From CAYMOV01 sp964392085 (lineage in GTDB: Bacteria > Oederibacteriota > Muellerivitia > Muellerivitales > Muellerivitaceae), in the NCBI GenBank assembly GCA_964392085.1, contig CAYMOV010000070.1:1-13224 (forward strand): a DNA stretch of 13,224 bases, given 5' to 3'. Positions within the stretch are counted from its first letter, which is position 1. The number at the start of each line of letters is the position of its first letter. Both the position numbers and the translations under genes were made by a program. The notes under the pieces were generated by a model that ran no database searches, was not told the origin of the DNA, and saw only the letters and a list, made by a program, of their open reading frames with translations. Shown here one piece after another: positions 1-9,407 of this stretch.

Positions 1-92
1 TAGATGACGGCGATCGTCAGGGCGATCCCCACCAGGATGAACATGGGGTTCGAATCACCCTTTTGGTTGAGCCGTTTGTCCGCTGGTTTCAT
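1..92 (-). CDS. N-terminal fragment of an unidentified small membrane protein
   Basis: Reading the minus strand, an ATG at 92-90 opens a frame with no stop for 30 codons before the window edge. The start reads MKPADKRLNQKGDSNP: polar, charged and presumably cytoplasmic. It is followed from about residue 17 by a hydrophobic run (MFILVGIALTIAVI) that looks like the beginning of a transmembrane helix or uncleaved signal anchor. I do not recognise the family. The upstream bases contain only a weak purine-rich stretch (AAGAAACGAGAA), so the ribosome binding site is poor. It lies downstream of the glucan synthase gene on the same strand, but a probable terminator separates them, so it is likely a separate transcript. 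A plus-strand frame over the same bases (4-204) looks like noise by comparison. The call rests on an open frame, a sensible start and a hydrophobic segment only. Confidence 0.45.
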   Translation of the reverse strand, partial: MKPADKRLNQKGDSNPMFILVGIALTIAVI

Positions 93-271
93 GGTTCTCG
101 TTTCTTGTAAGTTGATCGAGTTTTTCAGGGTGATGAAGAGCAAGGAACATGCCCGGGAGGCGCGAGGTCGATCGGCGCAACTACGGCGCGAATCATCCCC
201 CTAAAGCGCGCTCGGCTATCAATTTGATGGCGGACGTCCTATCGGTTTGATTGAAGCATTAACGGCGGGGT

Positions 272-299
272 AAAAGAAAAGCAGATCCCCCGTCGGATC
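272..299 (-). terminator. Probable intrinsic terminator of the glucan synthase gene
   Basis: On the minus strand, about 30 bases after the TAA stop at 331-329, the bases GATCC (299-295) and GGATC (288-284) can pair as a 5-bp stem, extendable by one G-U pair, around a GACGGG loop. Two bases beyond that pair comes a T-rich tract, TTTTCTTTT (280-272). Placement just after the stop and the T tract fit a Rho-independent terminator. The stem is short, so efficiency is uncertain. Confidence 0.45.
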
Positions 300-328
300 C
301 GCTATGCAGTCCTTTGTGGGGCGACAAC

Positions 329-3300
329 TTAACGGATGGGCTGCGGACCCATCACTACCTTGACCTGGTGCTTCTTGCCGTCATCCCTCAAATCAAGCAT
401 CGCCACCAACGCGTCAACGGCTTCCCCATCCATTTCGATCCGTCGGATTCCCTTGGAAACGTGGTCCGGGTTCTCGAACCGGATCTCATAAGTCGCCGCC
501 CCATGGCGGTAGGTCACCTGGAATCCCGGCCAGTCCCTCGGGATGCAGGGGTCGAGGAACAGGTCCCCCCCCCGCGGGTAAATCCCCAGGATGAATTCCA
601 CGCCCGCCCTGTACATCCAACCCGCCGACCCGGTGTACCAGGTCCATCCGCCCCGGCCCACATGGGGCGCTGCGCCGTAGATGTCGGCGGCCACCACGTA
701 GGGTTCCACCTTGTAGGTGCCCACGTCGGTGCGGGTCAGGGCGTGGTTGATCGGGTTCAGCATCGAGAACAGCCCGACAGCCTGGTCGCCCTGCCCCAAC
801 CGGGCGTAGGCGCAACAGCACCAGACGGCGGCGTGGGTGTATTGGCCGCCGTTTTCCCGCACGCCCGGCAGGTAACCCTTGATGTAACCCGGGTCCTTGG
901 GGGTTTTGTCGAAGGGCGGGGTGAACAACAGGACCAGCCCGCTTTTTTTCCGGATGAGGAGGTCCTGGACCGCTTCCATGGCCTGGACCGCGCGTTCCGG
1001 GGCGCCGACCCCGGACAGGACCGCCCAGGTCTGGGCGATGGAGTCGATCCTGCATTCCTGGTTGGCGGACGATCCCAAGGGGGTGCCGTCGTCGAAAAAG
1101 GCGCGCCGGTACCAGGACCCGTCCCAACCATGGGTCTCCAGGGCATTCTTCAATTTCACCGCATGTTCGGCCCAAGCCGTCGACCGGACCCTTTCCCCCC
1201 GGCGGTCCGCCAGGGGAGCCATCTCCACCAGGAGCCCATGGAGGAACCAGGCCAGCCAGACGCTTTCGCCCTTGCCCTCGTGCCCCACGCGGTTCATCCC
1301 ATCATTCCAGTCGCCGGACCCCATGAGGGGCAGGTCGTGGACGCCGGTCCGCAGGCTCAGGTCCAACGCCCGGGCGCAATGCTCGTAGAGGCTCGCCGGG
1401 GGCAATCGGGACGTTTGGGGCTCGTAGAACGAATCTTCCTGGCCGGGGGCCAAGGGGGGGCCTTCCAGGAACGGCACCGGCTCGTCGAATAAAACCGCGT
1501 CCCCAGTGGCCCTCCCGTACCGCAGGGCCACGTAGGGGAGCCACAAAAGGTCGTCGGAAAAACGGGTGCGCACCCCCCGGCCCGAGGGGGGATGCCACCA
1601 ATGCTGGACGTCACCCTCCACGAACTGCCGGGACGCCGCCAGCAGGATGTGGTCTCGCGCCAGCTTGGGATCCGTGGTCATGATCGCCAGGACGTCCTGG
1701 AGTTGGTCCCGGAAGCCCAGGGCTCCCCCGGCCTGGTAAAAGGCCGTCCTCGCCCAAAAACGGCAGGCGAGGGTCTGGTAGAGGAGCCACTGGTTCAGGA
1801 GCAGGTCCATGGACCGGTCGGGGGTCCGGACCTGGATCTTCCCCAGCTTTGCCTCCCACCGGTCCACCACGTTCTTCAGCTCGGCGTCCAGGTCGGACCG
1901 CCGGGTCTTGAGCAACAGCTCCCGGGCGGCCTCGGGACCCTCGGCCTGTCCCAACAGGAACACGGCTTCCCGCTTCTCCCCGGGCGCGAGGACCCATTCC
2001 ACCTGCAGGACCCCGCAGGGGTCCAACCCGGCCCCCGTGGCGCCTCCCAGGGGCTCCTTCCGCAGGAGCGCGGCCGGCCGTTCCAAACGGCCGTTCCGCC
2101 CGATGAATTCGGTCCGGTCGGCGGTGTGGGCCTTCTTACCCGCCAAAAGGTCGAAGAAGGAGACCCGGTGGCCGAACAGGGCGTGGAGGGGGTTGACGGC
2201 GAAGATCGCCCCGGTGGCCTCGTCCAGCTCGGTGACCAGGTTCGGCGCGGTCTTCGACCGGGTGAACCCCAACACCCACTCCACGTAACCGGTCACCGCG
2301 ATTTTCCGTGGCCGGTCGGTCTTGTTCTCCAGAACGAGCCTCGAGACCTTGACCGAAGCTTCCCAGGGCACGAACTGGGTCAAGGAACTGTGGATCCCGT
2401 TCGATCCGTTCTCGAAGACGCTGTAGCCGGTCCCGTGGCGGGCCACGTAGGTGGCGTTCTCCAGGCGGATGGGGTTGGCCGTGGGGGTCCAGACCTGCCC
2501 GGTGGCGAGGTCCGTGAGGAAGAAGGCCTCGCCCGCCGGGTCGATCACCGGGTCGTTCGACCAGGGGGTGATCTGGTTCTCCCGGCTGTTCACGGCCCAG
2601 GTGTATCCCGAACCCGACTCCGATGCCAGGAATCCGAACCCGCCGTTGGCCACCACGTTGATCCAGGGGGCGGGGGTGCGTTGTCCCTTTTCCAGGACCA
2701 CCACGTACTCCCGGCCGCCGCCCGCGAAACCCCCGATGCCGTTGAAGAACTCCAGGGGGGGTCCCTCGGGGGCGGGTTCCTCGCGTTTTTGGAGGCGGAA
2801 AGCCTCGGCCTCCTCCAGCTTCCTCGAGGCGACCTGCTGGCGCCCATCGGACTTTCGGACCCGGAGGACCTGTTGGGCGAGCGTGCCCTGGCGGCTGCTG
2901 AGGATGGCCCGGGCCACGGCCAGGAGCAGGTCCTTTTCCCGCTGGTCCATCAGGTCCTTCCGGAGGACGAAGATCCTGCCGGGGAGCAGGTCGCTGTTGC
3001 CCGAGCTGGTGGCCTCACTGCCGCGCACCATCCCCTCCAGGGTGGTCTGGAGTTCCTGGACGTAGGAGGAGCCCTTCTCGTTGAGGATCACGATGTCGAC
3101 CGCGAGGCGCTTCATGCGCCAATACTCGTGGGCGCGGAGGAGCTGGCGGATCAGGGTTTGGTCCTCCAGGTCGTCGATCCGGACCAGGAGGATCGGCAGG
3201 TCCCCGGAAATGCCCCGGCCCCACAGGCCCGTCACGTCGAGGCGGTTGCGCTTCAGGATCTCGCTGGTCGGCCGCATCAGGGGGTCCGAGTAGAGGATCC

Positions 3301-6300
3301 GGTTGGCGAGCTTCTGGAAGAGCTGGGCCTCCTCCACGTCGATGCCCAGGTGGTGGAGTTTGGCCTTCGAGTGGGTCCAGACCAGGCTCGAGGCGCGCTC
3401 GAAGGCGGTGGGGTTGTGGTATTTCTCCGCCAGGACCCGGGCCTCCGACAGGGTGGGCGCCACGAGCGTGGTGAAGCAGATCTTGGCGGTCGCGCCGGGC
3501 TGGAGCCGCACCCGGATCCTCAGGCTCAAGACCGGGTCCAGCACCGCGCCGACGGTGTTGGAAAGCGCCCGTCCATCCATCACCGAAATGGGCGTCCTCA
3601 GGCTTCGGTTCCTCCCGATGAACTTCGACCGGTCCGTCTCGTACTCGACCGCGCCCGACAGCTCGCCCTCCCAGGACAGGACCTGCGCCATGAAGATCGG
3701 CTCATCCGTCCCGGACCGGGGCCGACGGTCGGCCACCAGGGCCGTGAATTCCGGCAGGTACTCCGTCTGGATGAAGAGGTTCGAGAAGGCCGGGTGGGCC
3801 AGGTCGGCGTCCTGGGGCACCAGCACCACCTCGGCGTAGGAAGTGACCTCGATCTCCCGGGGTTCCGCCGTGAGGTTCGTGAGGCTGATCCGGCGCAGTT
3901 CGGCGTCGTCCTCCGCCGAGACCAGCACCTCGAGCTCGCTGGAGATGCCGTGGTCGGTCCGGGTGATCTTGGCGCGGTCCTCGGAGAAGACGGCCTGGGA
4001 CTCGTCCGCCGTGACCAGCGAGGGCTGGTACGTGGCGGACCAGACCGCCCCGCCCGCCTTGTCCCGCAGGTAAAGGTAGCTGCCCGAGTGGTCCCGGGTC
4101 ACGTCCTCCCGCCACCGGGTGACCGCGCGGTTCTTCCAGAGGCTGTAGCCGGACCCGGCGGCGTTGATCATCACCGCGTAGCGGCCGTTGGACAATAGGT
4201 GCGAACTGGGGATGGGATGGTGGGGCGATCGGAACCGGTGCAGGACCGGGGAGACGGTGTCCCGGACGTTGGTGATCTCCACTTCCATCATCTGGTCCCG
4301 AAGGGCCCCCAGGTTGCGGGGAGTCCTCTCCTGGAGCAGGAGCTCCCCAGCCTGGACCAGGGGGTCCATATGGAACCGGCGGCGGAGCAGGCCGTCGTGC
4401 ACCACGTTGGAGAAGGCCAACAGCGACATGCCCTGGTGGTGGGCCATGAAGGACCGAACCACCGCGAAGGCTTGGCCCTCCATCAGCCGGGTGGGCGTGT
4501 AGTCCAAAGCCTCGTAAAAACCCAGGGAACCGCGCCCCCCCAGCCTTTCCAACCGGTCCAGGTTCCGTAGGGCCTCGTGGGGCGCCACCATGGCGGCCAA
4601 GGCGGTGGCGTAGGGCGCCACCACCAGGTCCTTCCCGAGGCCCCGCTTGAGCCCCAACCCCGGCACCCCGAAATTGGAGTACTGGTAGTTGAGGTCCAGG
4701 TCGCGCTGGTTGTAGCCGGACTCCGAGGTGCCCCAGGGCACGCCTTCCTGGTGCCCGTACTGGATCTGCCTCCGGACCACCCGCTTGCAGGTCTGGTCCA
4801 GCAGGCTCCCATCGGGGTTCATCATCACCAGGGAGGGCATCAGGTACTCGAACATGGAACCCGACCAGGAGATCAGAAGCGCGCCGCCCGGGTCGGGCAC
4901 CAGGCCCCGGCCCAACCGGAACCAATGGGACACGGGCACGTCCCCCTTGATGATGGCGATGTAGCTCGTCAACCGCGCCTCGGTGGCCAGGAGGTCGTAG
5001 CATCCCTCGTCCAGCTGGTCCTCCGCGACCCGGTACCCGATGGAGAAAAGTTTCTTCTTGGGGTTCAGCAGGAAACCGAATTCCATGTCCTTGAATAGTT
5101 TCCGGGCGGTCCCGGCGACGGTCGAGAGGCGTTCCCTCATGTGGGCGCAGGATTCCGCCGAGAACAGGAGGGCCCCGATGACCCGGTCGAAATACACCTC
5201 TTCCTCGGCGGAGGGGTCGGTCTTTTCCCGGGCCGCGCGCCAGGCCTCGAAACGCTCCACGGCCTCCCGGCAATGTTCAGGCGCGTCGCCCAGTGGCAGG
5301 TCGGGCGGCAGGAGTTGCTCGATGGTCCGGCGGATTTCCATCTCGTCGGGGGATTCGGCGCCGGATCGGACGGGGTTCGAGAGCAGGGGCGCCCAGGGGA
5401 ACAGGCCGTGGAAATCCGCCGAATGGCCCTTCAAGTCGGCCGCGACCAGCACCGCCCAGACCACGATCTCGCTCTTGTCCATCCCGCCGTGGTCGGCCGC
5501 CGTAGCCTGGGCGATGTCCTTCAGGGTCTCGGCAAGTTGACTGAGCTGGTCCCAATGGCCGGCCCACTCGAAATAGGTTTGGGGGTCGCCCGCCAATTGG
5601 GCTTCCAACCGCGCGATCCCGTCCTTCAACTGGTTGAGGGGCGTGACGGCGGTGCGCCCCTCGGGGGGCAGGTCCTGGACCGCCTGCTTGAGCAGGGCCA
5701 CCGTATCCCGGACACCCAAGAGCGTGGCGTTCGAGAAGAGGGGGCGGCGCAGGAGGTCCCGGCAGGATTGGGACAGCGTGAGGAGGTGGCCCGCCAGGTT
5801 TCCGCTGTCCACCGAGGAGATGTAGGCCGGGTTCAGGACCTGCAGGGTCCGGGTCTCATACCAGTTGAAGAAATGGCCCCTGAACTTGGGCAGGGCCGCG
5901 AGGGTGCCGAGGGTCGCCTCCAGGCGGCCGACCATCTCCCCCAACCCGCACCAGCCGAAATCATGGGCGGTCACCACGGAGAGGAGGTAGAGGCCGAAGT
6001 TGGTGGGCGAACTGCGGTGGGCCACCACCGGGTGGGGGTCCTCCTGGAAGTTGTCGGGCGGGAGGAAGTGGTCATCGGTTCCGGCGTAGGTCGAGAAGAA
6101 ACGCCAGATCCGCCGCCCATATTGCCGGAAAGCCCGGGTCTCTTGGCTGTTGAGGGGCACCGTTTTTTCGGGCTCGCTGGGCAGGCTGACCCAACGGGCG
6201 AACCAAGGGGCCAAGGCCCAGAGGACGGCCAGGGGAAGGAAGGGGGCCAAGGCCAGGGGATGGAGTAACCCGATCAGGACCGTGGTGGCGGCCGTGAGGG

Positions 6301-9148
6301 CCACCGAACCCCGCATCCTCCGCCAAAAGCTGAGGGAGGAGAGCGATGAGGCGGATTTTGCCTGGGCCGCCGTCACCCATTCCAAAAGGTCCTTGCGGCT
6401 GACGAACAACCGCCAAAGGGTGCGGACGATGGCGTCCAGGTGGCTCCAAGAGCGGTCCGCCAGGAGCGCCAGGTTCACGCAAAAATGCCAGGAGCCCAAC
6501 CGGAGGTGCCGGAGCGTCTCCTGGAGGCGATCCTTCCAATGCATGGGCCGGCGCCAAAAAACCAGGTCCTCGAGGAACGGCATGAAGGGCGGGACCGCGA
6601 GGCCCAACAGGGCCAACCCCATCCAAACCCTGGGGTCGGCCCTGGGGACGCAGAACGCCGCGACCAGGAGGCCGAGGATTCCCACGGGGCTCAGGCTGCG
6701 CCTTAGGTTGTCCGCCATCTTCCAGCGGGAGATCGCGGACAGGTCCTTCCCCCGCTTCCCGAGGATCCAGGGCAGGAGCTGCCAATCCCCGCGGATCCAG
6801 CGATGTTCCCGGACCGACGAGATCCCCGCGTGGGAGGGGAATTCCTCGAAAAATTCCAGGTCGCTGGCGTACCCGCACCGGGCGAACGATCCCTCGAACA
6901 GGTCGTGGCTCAAAAGCAGGTTCTCGGGGATCCGTCCCTCCAGGGTCAGGAGGTAGGAGTCCACGTCGACGATCCCCTTTCCGGTGAAGGTCCCCTCGCC
7001 GAACAGGTCCTGGTAGACGTCGGAGACCGCGGAGGCGTAGGGGTCGATCCCGCAATCCCCTGAGAAGAGCTCCTGGAAAAGGGACTTCTCGCTCTTGTCC
7101 GGGAGGAACGCGGTGACGCGGGGCTGGAGGATGCCGTAGCCCTCGACCACCTTTCGGGACTGGGTGTCCACCCGGGCCCGGTGCAGGGGGTGGGCCAGGA
7201 TGCCGACCAGTTGTTGGACCACCGAAGGGGGCAGTTGGGTGTCCGAGTCCAGGGTCACGACGTATCGGACCCCCTCGGGGGCCGTCACGGGCGGCCCGGC
7301 GGCCTGCCCGTAGGTCGTGTCAGAGGCGCCCCTCAACAGGCGGAAGAATTCCAGGAGCTTTCCCCGCTTGCGTTCCCAACCCATCCAAACGCCCTGCGGG
7401 GGGTTCCAAACCCTGCGGCGGTGGTAAAAGAAGAACCGGGGGCCCCCATCGGGGGCGGGTCCATGCTTGAGGTTGAGCGCGGCGGCTTCCCCCTGGGCCT
7501 TCAGGAGCAGTTCCACCTCCCCGGGAAGCGTCTCCCGGTCGGAGTCCTTCCAATCGGTCAGGAGCGCGAACCGGACGTCCCCCTCGGGGTTGGAAAGGTA
7601 ATGCACCTCCAATTTCTCGAACTGCCGGATGATTTCCGACTCTTCCCCAAGCAGGGTGGGCACCACCACGAAGGTCCGGCAATCGGCGGGGGGGCCCCGG
7701 AGGAATTCCAGGCGGCACAAGTGCCCGGGAGGGACGATCTGAGCGATCCACCGGTGGACCCAGGCCACGGACAGGTCCGCCGCCGGGAATAGGCCGAAGG
7801 CCGCGAGGAGGAGCAGGCCCCAGGGGGAGAGGCCCGGGTTGAGCAGGACAGGGAGGACGATGAACAGCGCCGCCATGAGCTGGAGGCTGGCGACCCAAGC
7901 GAAGGTGGGGTAATCCGTATAAAGGCGCAGGACCTTCCGCCTCAACGGGACCTTGAAGCCCACTTCCGCCTCGAACGCCCGCCGACCCTCGGCTAGGAGG
8001 AAATACCCGGGATCCTGGTTCCGGCCGGCGGTCCCAAGCCCGGGGGCCTCCCCCCCCGCCTTCCGGACCGCCCACTCCGCGATCTCCATTTCGGTCCGGC
8101 CGGAGCCCTTCGCGATCCGCTCCACCGCGGTCCGGTATTGGTTGCGTGACATGAAGTCCATCTTCCCGAAGCCCGGGTGCCGCTCCAGGATGGCCTGGAC
8201 CAGGCTCACCCCCTCGACGAACTCCTGCCAATCGAAGGACGCCATGGTCCGGAAACTGGTGATGAGGTTGCGGATCGTGAGGTTGTTCGCGGCCTGGAGG
8301 TTATAGACCGAGGTCACCAGGTCCTCGGCGGTGGTCCCGCGGGCGGCCAGGCGCTCGTTCAGCCATTGGACCGCCGGGGTCCCCGCCGGGTCCTGGTAGA
8401 GGAGCCGTTGCACCAACTGCACCAGGAAGGCGGGGTGTACGGACTGCCGCTTCAGCTTCTCGGCGGTGGGACGGCTTTCCCCGGCGGATTCCTCGATCAC
8501 CCCCAGGAGCTCATCCACAAAGGCGTCGGCTTCCCGGCGGGCCTCGTGGGCCTTCACGACCTGGATGGCGACCCGCCGGAGGTTCTCGACCATCACCACG
8601 CGCAGGGTCACGGCCAGGGCCCAGAGCTCGCCGATGGTGAGGGGTTGGACCTTTTGGTAGGACTGGACGAAATGGACCAAAGAATCGGAGTCGAACCGGC
8701 TATCGGTGTGGGCGATGTAGGCCCAGGCGAGGCCGTATACCCGGGGACTCCCCCGCAGGAACCCCCGGGAAAGCTTGGGGAGTTCCCGATAAAAACCCCG
8801 GGGCAGGTACCGTTTGATGTCCCGGAGCTGTTCCTCCACCACGTAAAAGGAGTCGATCAGCCATTCCCCCGCGGGGTTGATGGGCTTCTTCTGGTGGACT
8901 TCGTTGGTCAGATAGAGGAAGGATTCCTGGAGGATCCTTTCGTTTTCACGAAGTCGGGGACCCAGGGGGACGCCGGCGCGGGGATTGTCGGTGATGGTTT
9001 GGGCTTCGGCCAGGGAGCGGGCGTGTTGCTCGAAGCGCTCGATGCTGAACAGCTCGGAACGGATGGGGTCCTCGCTGGGCTTGGAGGCCAGGAGCGGGGA
9101 GAAGAGCGCCTGGAAGCGGCGCCGGAGCTTAAAGAGGGGGCGGATCAT
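329..9148 (-). CDS. ndvB: Cyclic beta-1,2-glucan synthase (GT84 + glycoamylase-like cyclisation domain + GH94)
   Basis: A giant membrane enzyme (2,939 residues from the ATG at 9148-9146) that builds linear beta-1,2-glucan from UDP-glucose, closes it into a ring and trims chain length. Family members are about 2,800-2,900 residues. In order: a conserved N-terminal region, with PRVYGLAWAYIAHTDSRFD near 136 and VQPLTIGELWALAVTLR near 165; membrane helices near 418-470; a GT84 glycosyltransferase core from about 490, with DSD at 634-636, SHDLFEG around D749 and the RWIRGDW motif at 783-789; more helices between about 813 and 990; a glycoamylase-like (PF10091/GH189-type) domain near 1378-1593, with conserved GTSESGYN (E1476); two GH94-type sandwich modules, the second with NGGFGFLASESGSGYTW near 2166; and a GH94 catalytic barrel with GFRDQLQD near 2476 and GDWND (2612-2616), which holds the expected acid. 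The frame is intact. A TTG at 9163 would add five residues; neither start has a clear Shine-Dalgarno. The symbol follows rhizobial ndvB (chvB/cgs elsewhere). Confidence 0.95.
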   Translation of the reverse strand: MIRPLFKLRRRFQALFSPLLASKPSEDPIRSELFSIERFEQHARSLAEAQTITDNPRAGVPLGPRLRENERILQESFLYLTNEVHQKKPINPAGEWLIDSFYVVEEQLRDIKRYLPRGFYRELPKLSRGFLRGSPRVYGLAWAYIAHTDSRFDSDSLVHFVQSYQKVQPLTIGELWALAVTLRVVMVENLRRVAIQVVKAHEARREADAFVDELLGVIEESAGESRPTAEKLKRQSVHPAFLVQLVQRLLYQDPAGTPAVQWLNERLAARGTTAEDLVTSVYNLQAANNLTIRNLITSFRTMASFDWQEFVEGVSLVQAILERHPGFGKMDFMSRNQYRTAVERIAKGSGRTEMEIAEWAVRKAGGEAPGLGTAGRNQDPGYFLLAEGRRAFEAEVGFKVPLRRKVLRLYTDYPTFAWVASLQLMAALFIVLPVLLNPGLSPWGLLLLAAFGLFPAADLSVAWVHRWIAQIVPPGHLCRLEFLRGPPADCRTFVVVPTLLGEESEIIRQFEKLEVHYLSNPEGDVRFALLTDWKDSDRETLPGEVELLLKAQGEAAALNLKHGPAPDGGPRFFFYHRRRVWNPPQGVWMGWERKRGKLLEFFRLLRGASDTTYGQAAGPPVTAPEGVRYVVTLDSDTQLPPSVVQQLVGILAHPLHRARVDTQSRKVVEGYGILQPRVTAFLPDKSEKSLFQELFSGDCGIDPYASAVSDVYQDLFGEGTFTGKGIVDVDSYLLTLEGRIPENLLLSHDLFEGSFARCGYASDLEFFEEFPSHAGISSVREHRWIRGDWQLLPWILGKRGKDLSAISRWKMADNLRRSLSPVGILGLLVAAFCVPRADPRVWMGLALLGLAVPPFMPFLEDLVFWRRPMHWKDRLQETLRHLRLGSWHFCVNLALLADRSWSHLDAIVRTLWRLFVSRKDLLEWVTAAQAKSASSLSSLSFWRRMRGSVALTAATTVLIGLLHPLALAPFLPLAVLWALAPWFARWVSLPSEPEKTVPLNSQETRAFRQYGRRIWRFFSTYAGTDDHFLPPDNFQEDPHPVVAHRSSPTNFGLYLLSVVTAHDFGWCGLGEMVGRLEATLGTLAALPKFRGHFFNWYETRTLQVLNPAYISSVDSGNLAGHLLTLSQSCRDLLRRPLFSNATLLGVRDTVALLKQAVQDLPPEGRTAVTPLNQLKDGIARLEAQLAGDPQTYFEWAGHWDQLSQLAETLKDIAQATAADHGGMDKSEIVVWAVLVAADLKGHSADFHGLFPWAPLLSNPVRSGAESPDEMEIRRTIEQLLPPDLPLGDAPEHCREAVERFEAWRAAREKTDPSAEEEVYFDRVIGALLFSAESCAHMRERLSTVAGTARKLFKDMEFGFLLNPKKKLFSIGYRVAEDQLDEGCYDLLATEARLTSYIAIIKGDVPVSHWFRLGRGLVPDPGGALLISWSGSMFEYLMPSLVMMNPDGSLLDQTCKRVVRRQIQYGHQEGVPWGTSESGYNQRDLDLNYQYSNFGVPGLGLKRGLGKDLVVAPYATALAAMVAPHEALRNLDRLERLGGRGSLGFYEALDYTPTRLMEGQAFAVVRSFMAHHQGMSLLAFSNVVHDGLLRRRFHMDPLVQAGELLLQERTPRNLGALRDQMMEVEITNVRDTVSPVLHRFRSPHHPIPSSHLLSNGRYAVMINAAGSGYSLWKNRAVTRWREDVTRDHSGSYLYLRDKAGGAVWSATYQPSLVTADESQAVFSEDRAKITRTDHGISSELEVLVSAEDDAELRRISLTNLTAEPREIEVTSYAEVVLVPQDADLAHPAFSNLFIQTEYLPEFTALVADRRPRSGTDEPIFMAQVLSWEGELSGAVEYETDRSKFIGRNRSLRTPISVMDGRALSNTVGAVLDPVLSLRIRVRLQPGATAKICFTTLVAPTLSEARVLAEKYHNPTAFERASSLVWTHSKAKLHHLGIDVEEAQLFQKLANRILYSDPLMRPTSEILKRNRLDVTGLWGRGISGDLPILLVRIDDLEDQTLIRQLLRAHEYWRMKRLAVDIVILNEKGSSYVQELQTTLEGMVRGSEATSSGNSDLLPGRIFVLRKDLMDQREKDLLLAVARAILSSRQGTLAQQVLRVRKSDGRQQVASRKLEEAEAFRLQKREEPAPEGPPLEFFNGIGGFAGGGREYVVVLEKGQRTPAPWINVVANGGFGFLASESGSGYTWAVNSRENQITPWSNDPVIDPAGEAFFLTDLATGQVWTPTANPIRLENATYVARHGTGYSVFENGSNGIHSSLTQFVPWEASVKVSRLVLENKTDRPRKIAVTGYVEWVLGFTRSKTAPNLVTELDEATGAIFAVNPLHALFGHRVSFFDLLAGKKAHTADRTEFIGRNGRLERPAALLRKEPLGGATGAGLDPCGVLQVEWVLAPGEKREAVFLLGQAEGPEAARELLLKTRRSDLDAELKNVVDRWEAKLGKIQVRTPDRSMDLLLNQWLLYQTLACRFWARTAFYQAGGALGFRDQLQDVLAIMTTDPKLARDHILLAASRQFVEGDVQHWWHPPSGRGVRTRFSDDLLWLPYVALRYGRATGDAVLFDEPVPFLEGPPLAPGQEDSFYEPQTSRLPPASLYEHCARALDLSLRTGVHDLPLMGSGDWNDGMNRVGHEGKGESVWLAWFLHGLLVEMAPLADRRGERVRSTAWAEHAVKLKNALETHGWDGSWYRRAFFDDGTPLGSSANQECRIDSIAQTWAVLSGVGAPERAVQAMEAVQDLLIRKKSGLVLLFTPPFDKTPKDPGYIKGYLPGVRENGGQYTHAAVWCCCAYARLGQGDQAVGLFSMLNPINHALTRTDVGTYKVEPYVVAADIYGAAPHVGRGGWTWYTGSAGWMYRAGVEFILGIYPRGGDLFLDPCIPRDWPGFQVTYRHGAATYEIRFENPDHVSKGIRRIEMDGEAVDALVAMLDLRDDGKKHQVKVVMGPQPIR

Positions 9149-9293
9149 GGAGGCGCGGTCCAAGGTGCGGGAACAACCGCGGATTTAAACGGGCTGGATG
9201 AGGGCGGCCGAGAGAGAGGGGGGGCAATCGTCGGTTAGGGGGAGGGAAAATAACCGGGCGGACTCTGGGATGGCTTCTTATTGTACTTCATTT

Positions 9294-9308
9294 CAGGGAC
9301 CCACCCTG
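9294..9308. promoter_or_regulatory. Palindrome CAGGG-N5-CCCTG in the divergent intergenic region
   Basis: Perfect 5-bp inverted repeat, arms 9294-9298 and 9304-9308, around a 5-base centre. It sits between the divergently oriented glucan synthase and TMEM175-type genes, 100 bases before the latter's start. It could be an operator half-site pair or an mRNA hairpin. A 5-bp GC arm can arise by chance in GC-rich DNA, so confidence is low. No T tract follows on either strand, which argues against a terminator. Confidence 0.25.
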
Positions 9309-9325
9309 GGACGATCCCACTGGCC

Positions 9326-9344
9326 GGCTCTCATTCTGAGAGCC
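9326..9344. promoter_or_regulatory. Palindrome GGCTCTC-N5-GAGAGCC in the divergent intergenic region
   Basis: Perfect 7-bp inverted repeat, arms 9326-9332 and 9338-9344, with a 5-base centre (ATTCT). It lies 63 bases upstream of the TMEM175-type start codon and about 180 bases upstream of the glucan synthase start. Neither strand shows a T tract after it, so it reads better as an operator or a 5' leader hairpin than as a terminator. Its centre is 34 bp from that of the CAGGG/CCCTG palindrome. The rest of 9149-9407 holds no clear sigma-70 -35/-10 pair; TACAAT on the minus strand (9285-9280) is the best isolated -10-like hexamer. Confidence 0.35.
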
Positions 9345-9398
9345 CCCCTTGGAAATTCCCGGGCCGCCCGCTAGGTTGTCGCCCATCCGGAATAACGC

Positions 9399-9403
9399 GG
9401 AGG
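9399..9403 (+). promoter_or_regulatory. Shine-Dalgarno site of the TMEM175-type gene
   Basis: GGAGG with a short 4-base spacer to the ATG at 9408. It is the strongest ribosome binding site in the window and fixes the start of the channel gene; the next residues lead directly into the family's diagnostic first helix. Confidence 0.6.
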
Positions 9404-9407
9404 CGTT

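Noticed and set aside
565..573. Run of nine C on the plus strand (nine G in the glucan synthase coding strand), a possible slippage or phase-variation site
   Set aside because: The frame is intact through it, similar runs of 7-8 are common across this GC-rich window, and slippage here would only affect the last few dozen residues. No sign of designed variability.
1592..4198. An 868-codon open frame on the plus strand opposite the glucan synthase gene
   Set aside because: It is antisense to a strongly recognised enzyme, rich in Gly/Pro/Arg/Val/Asp with no domain pattern, and is explained by the high GC content at codon position three of the real gene.
3702..5273. A 523-codon minus-strand frame inside the glucan synthase gene
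   Set aside because: Out-of-frame reading of the same strand, rich in Gly/Arg/Pro, with no recognisable motif. The real frame there carries the cyclisation domain.
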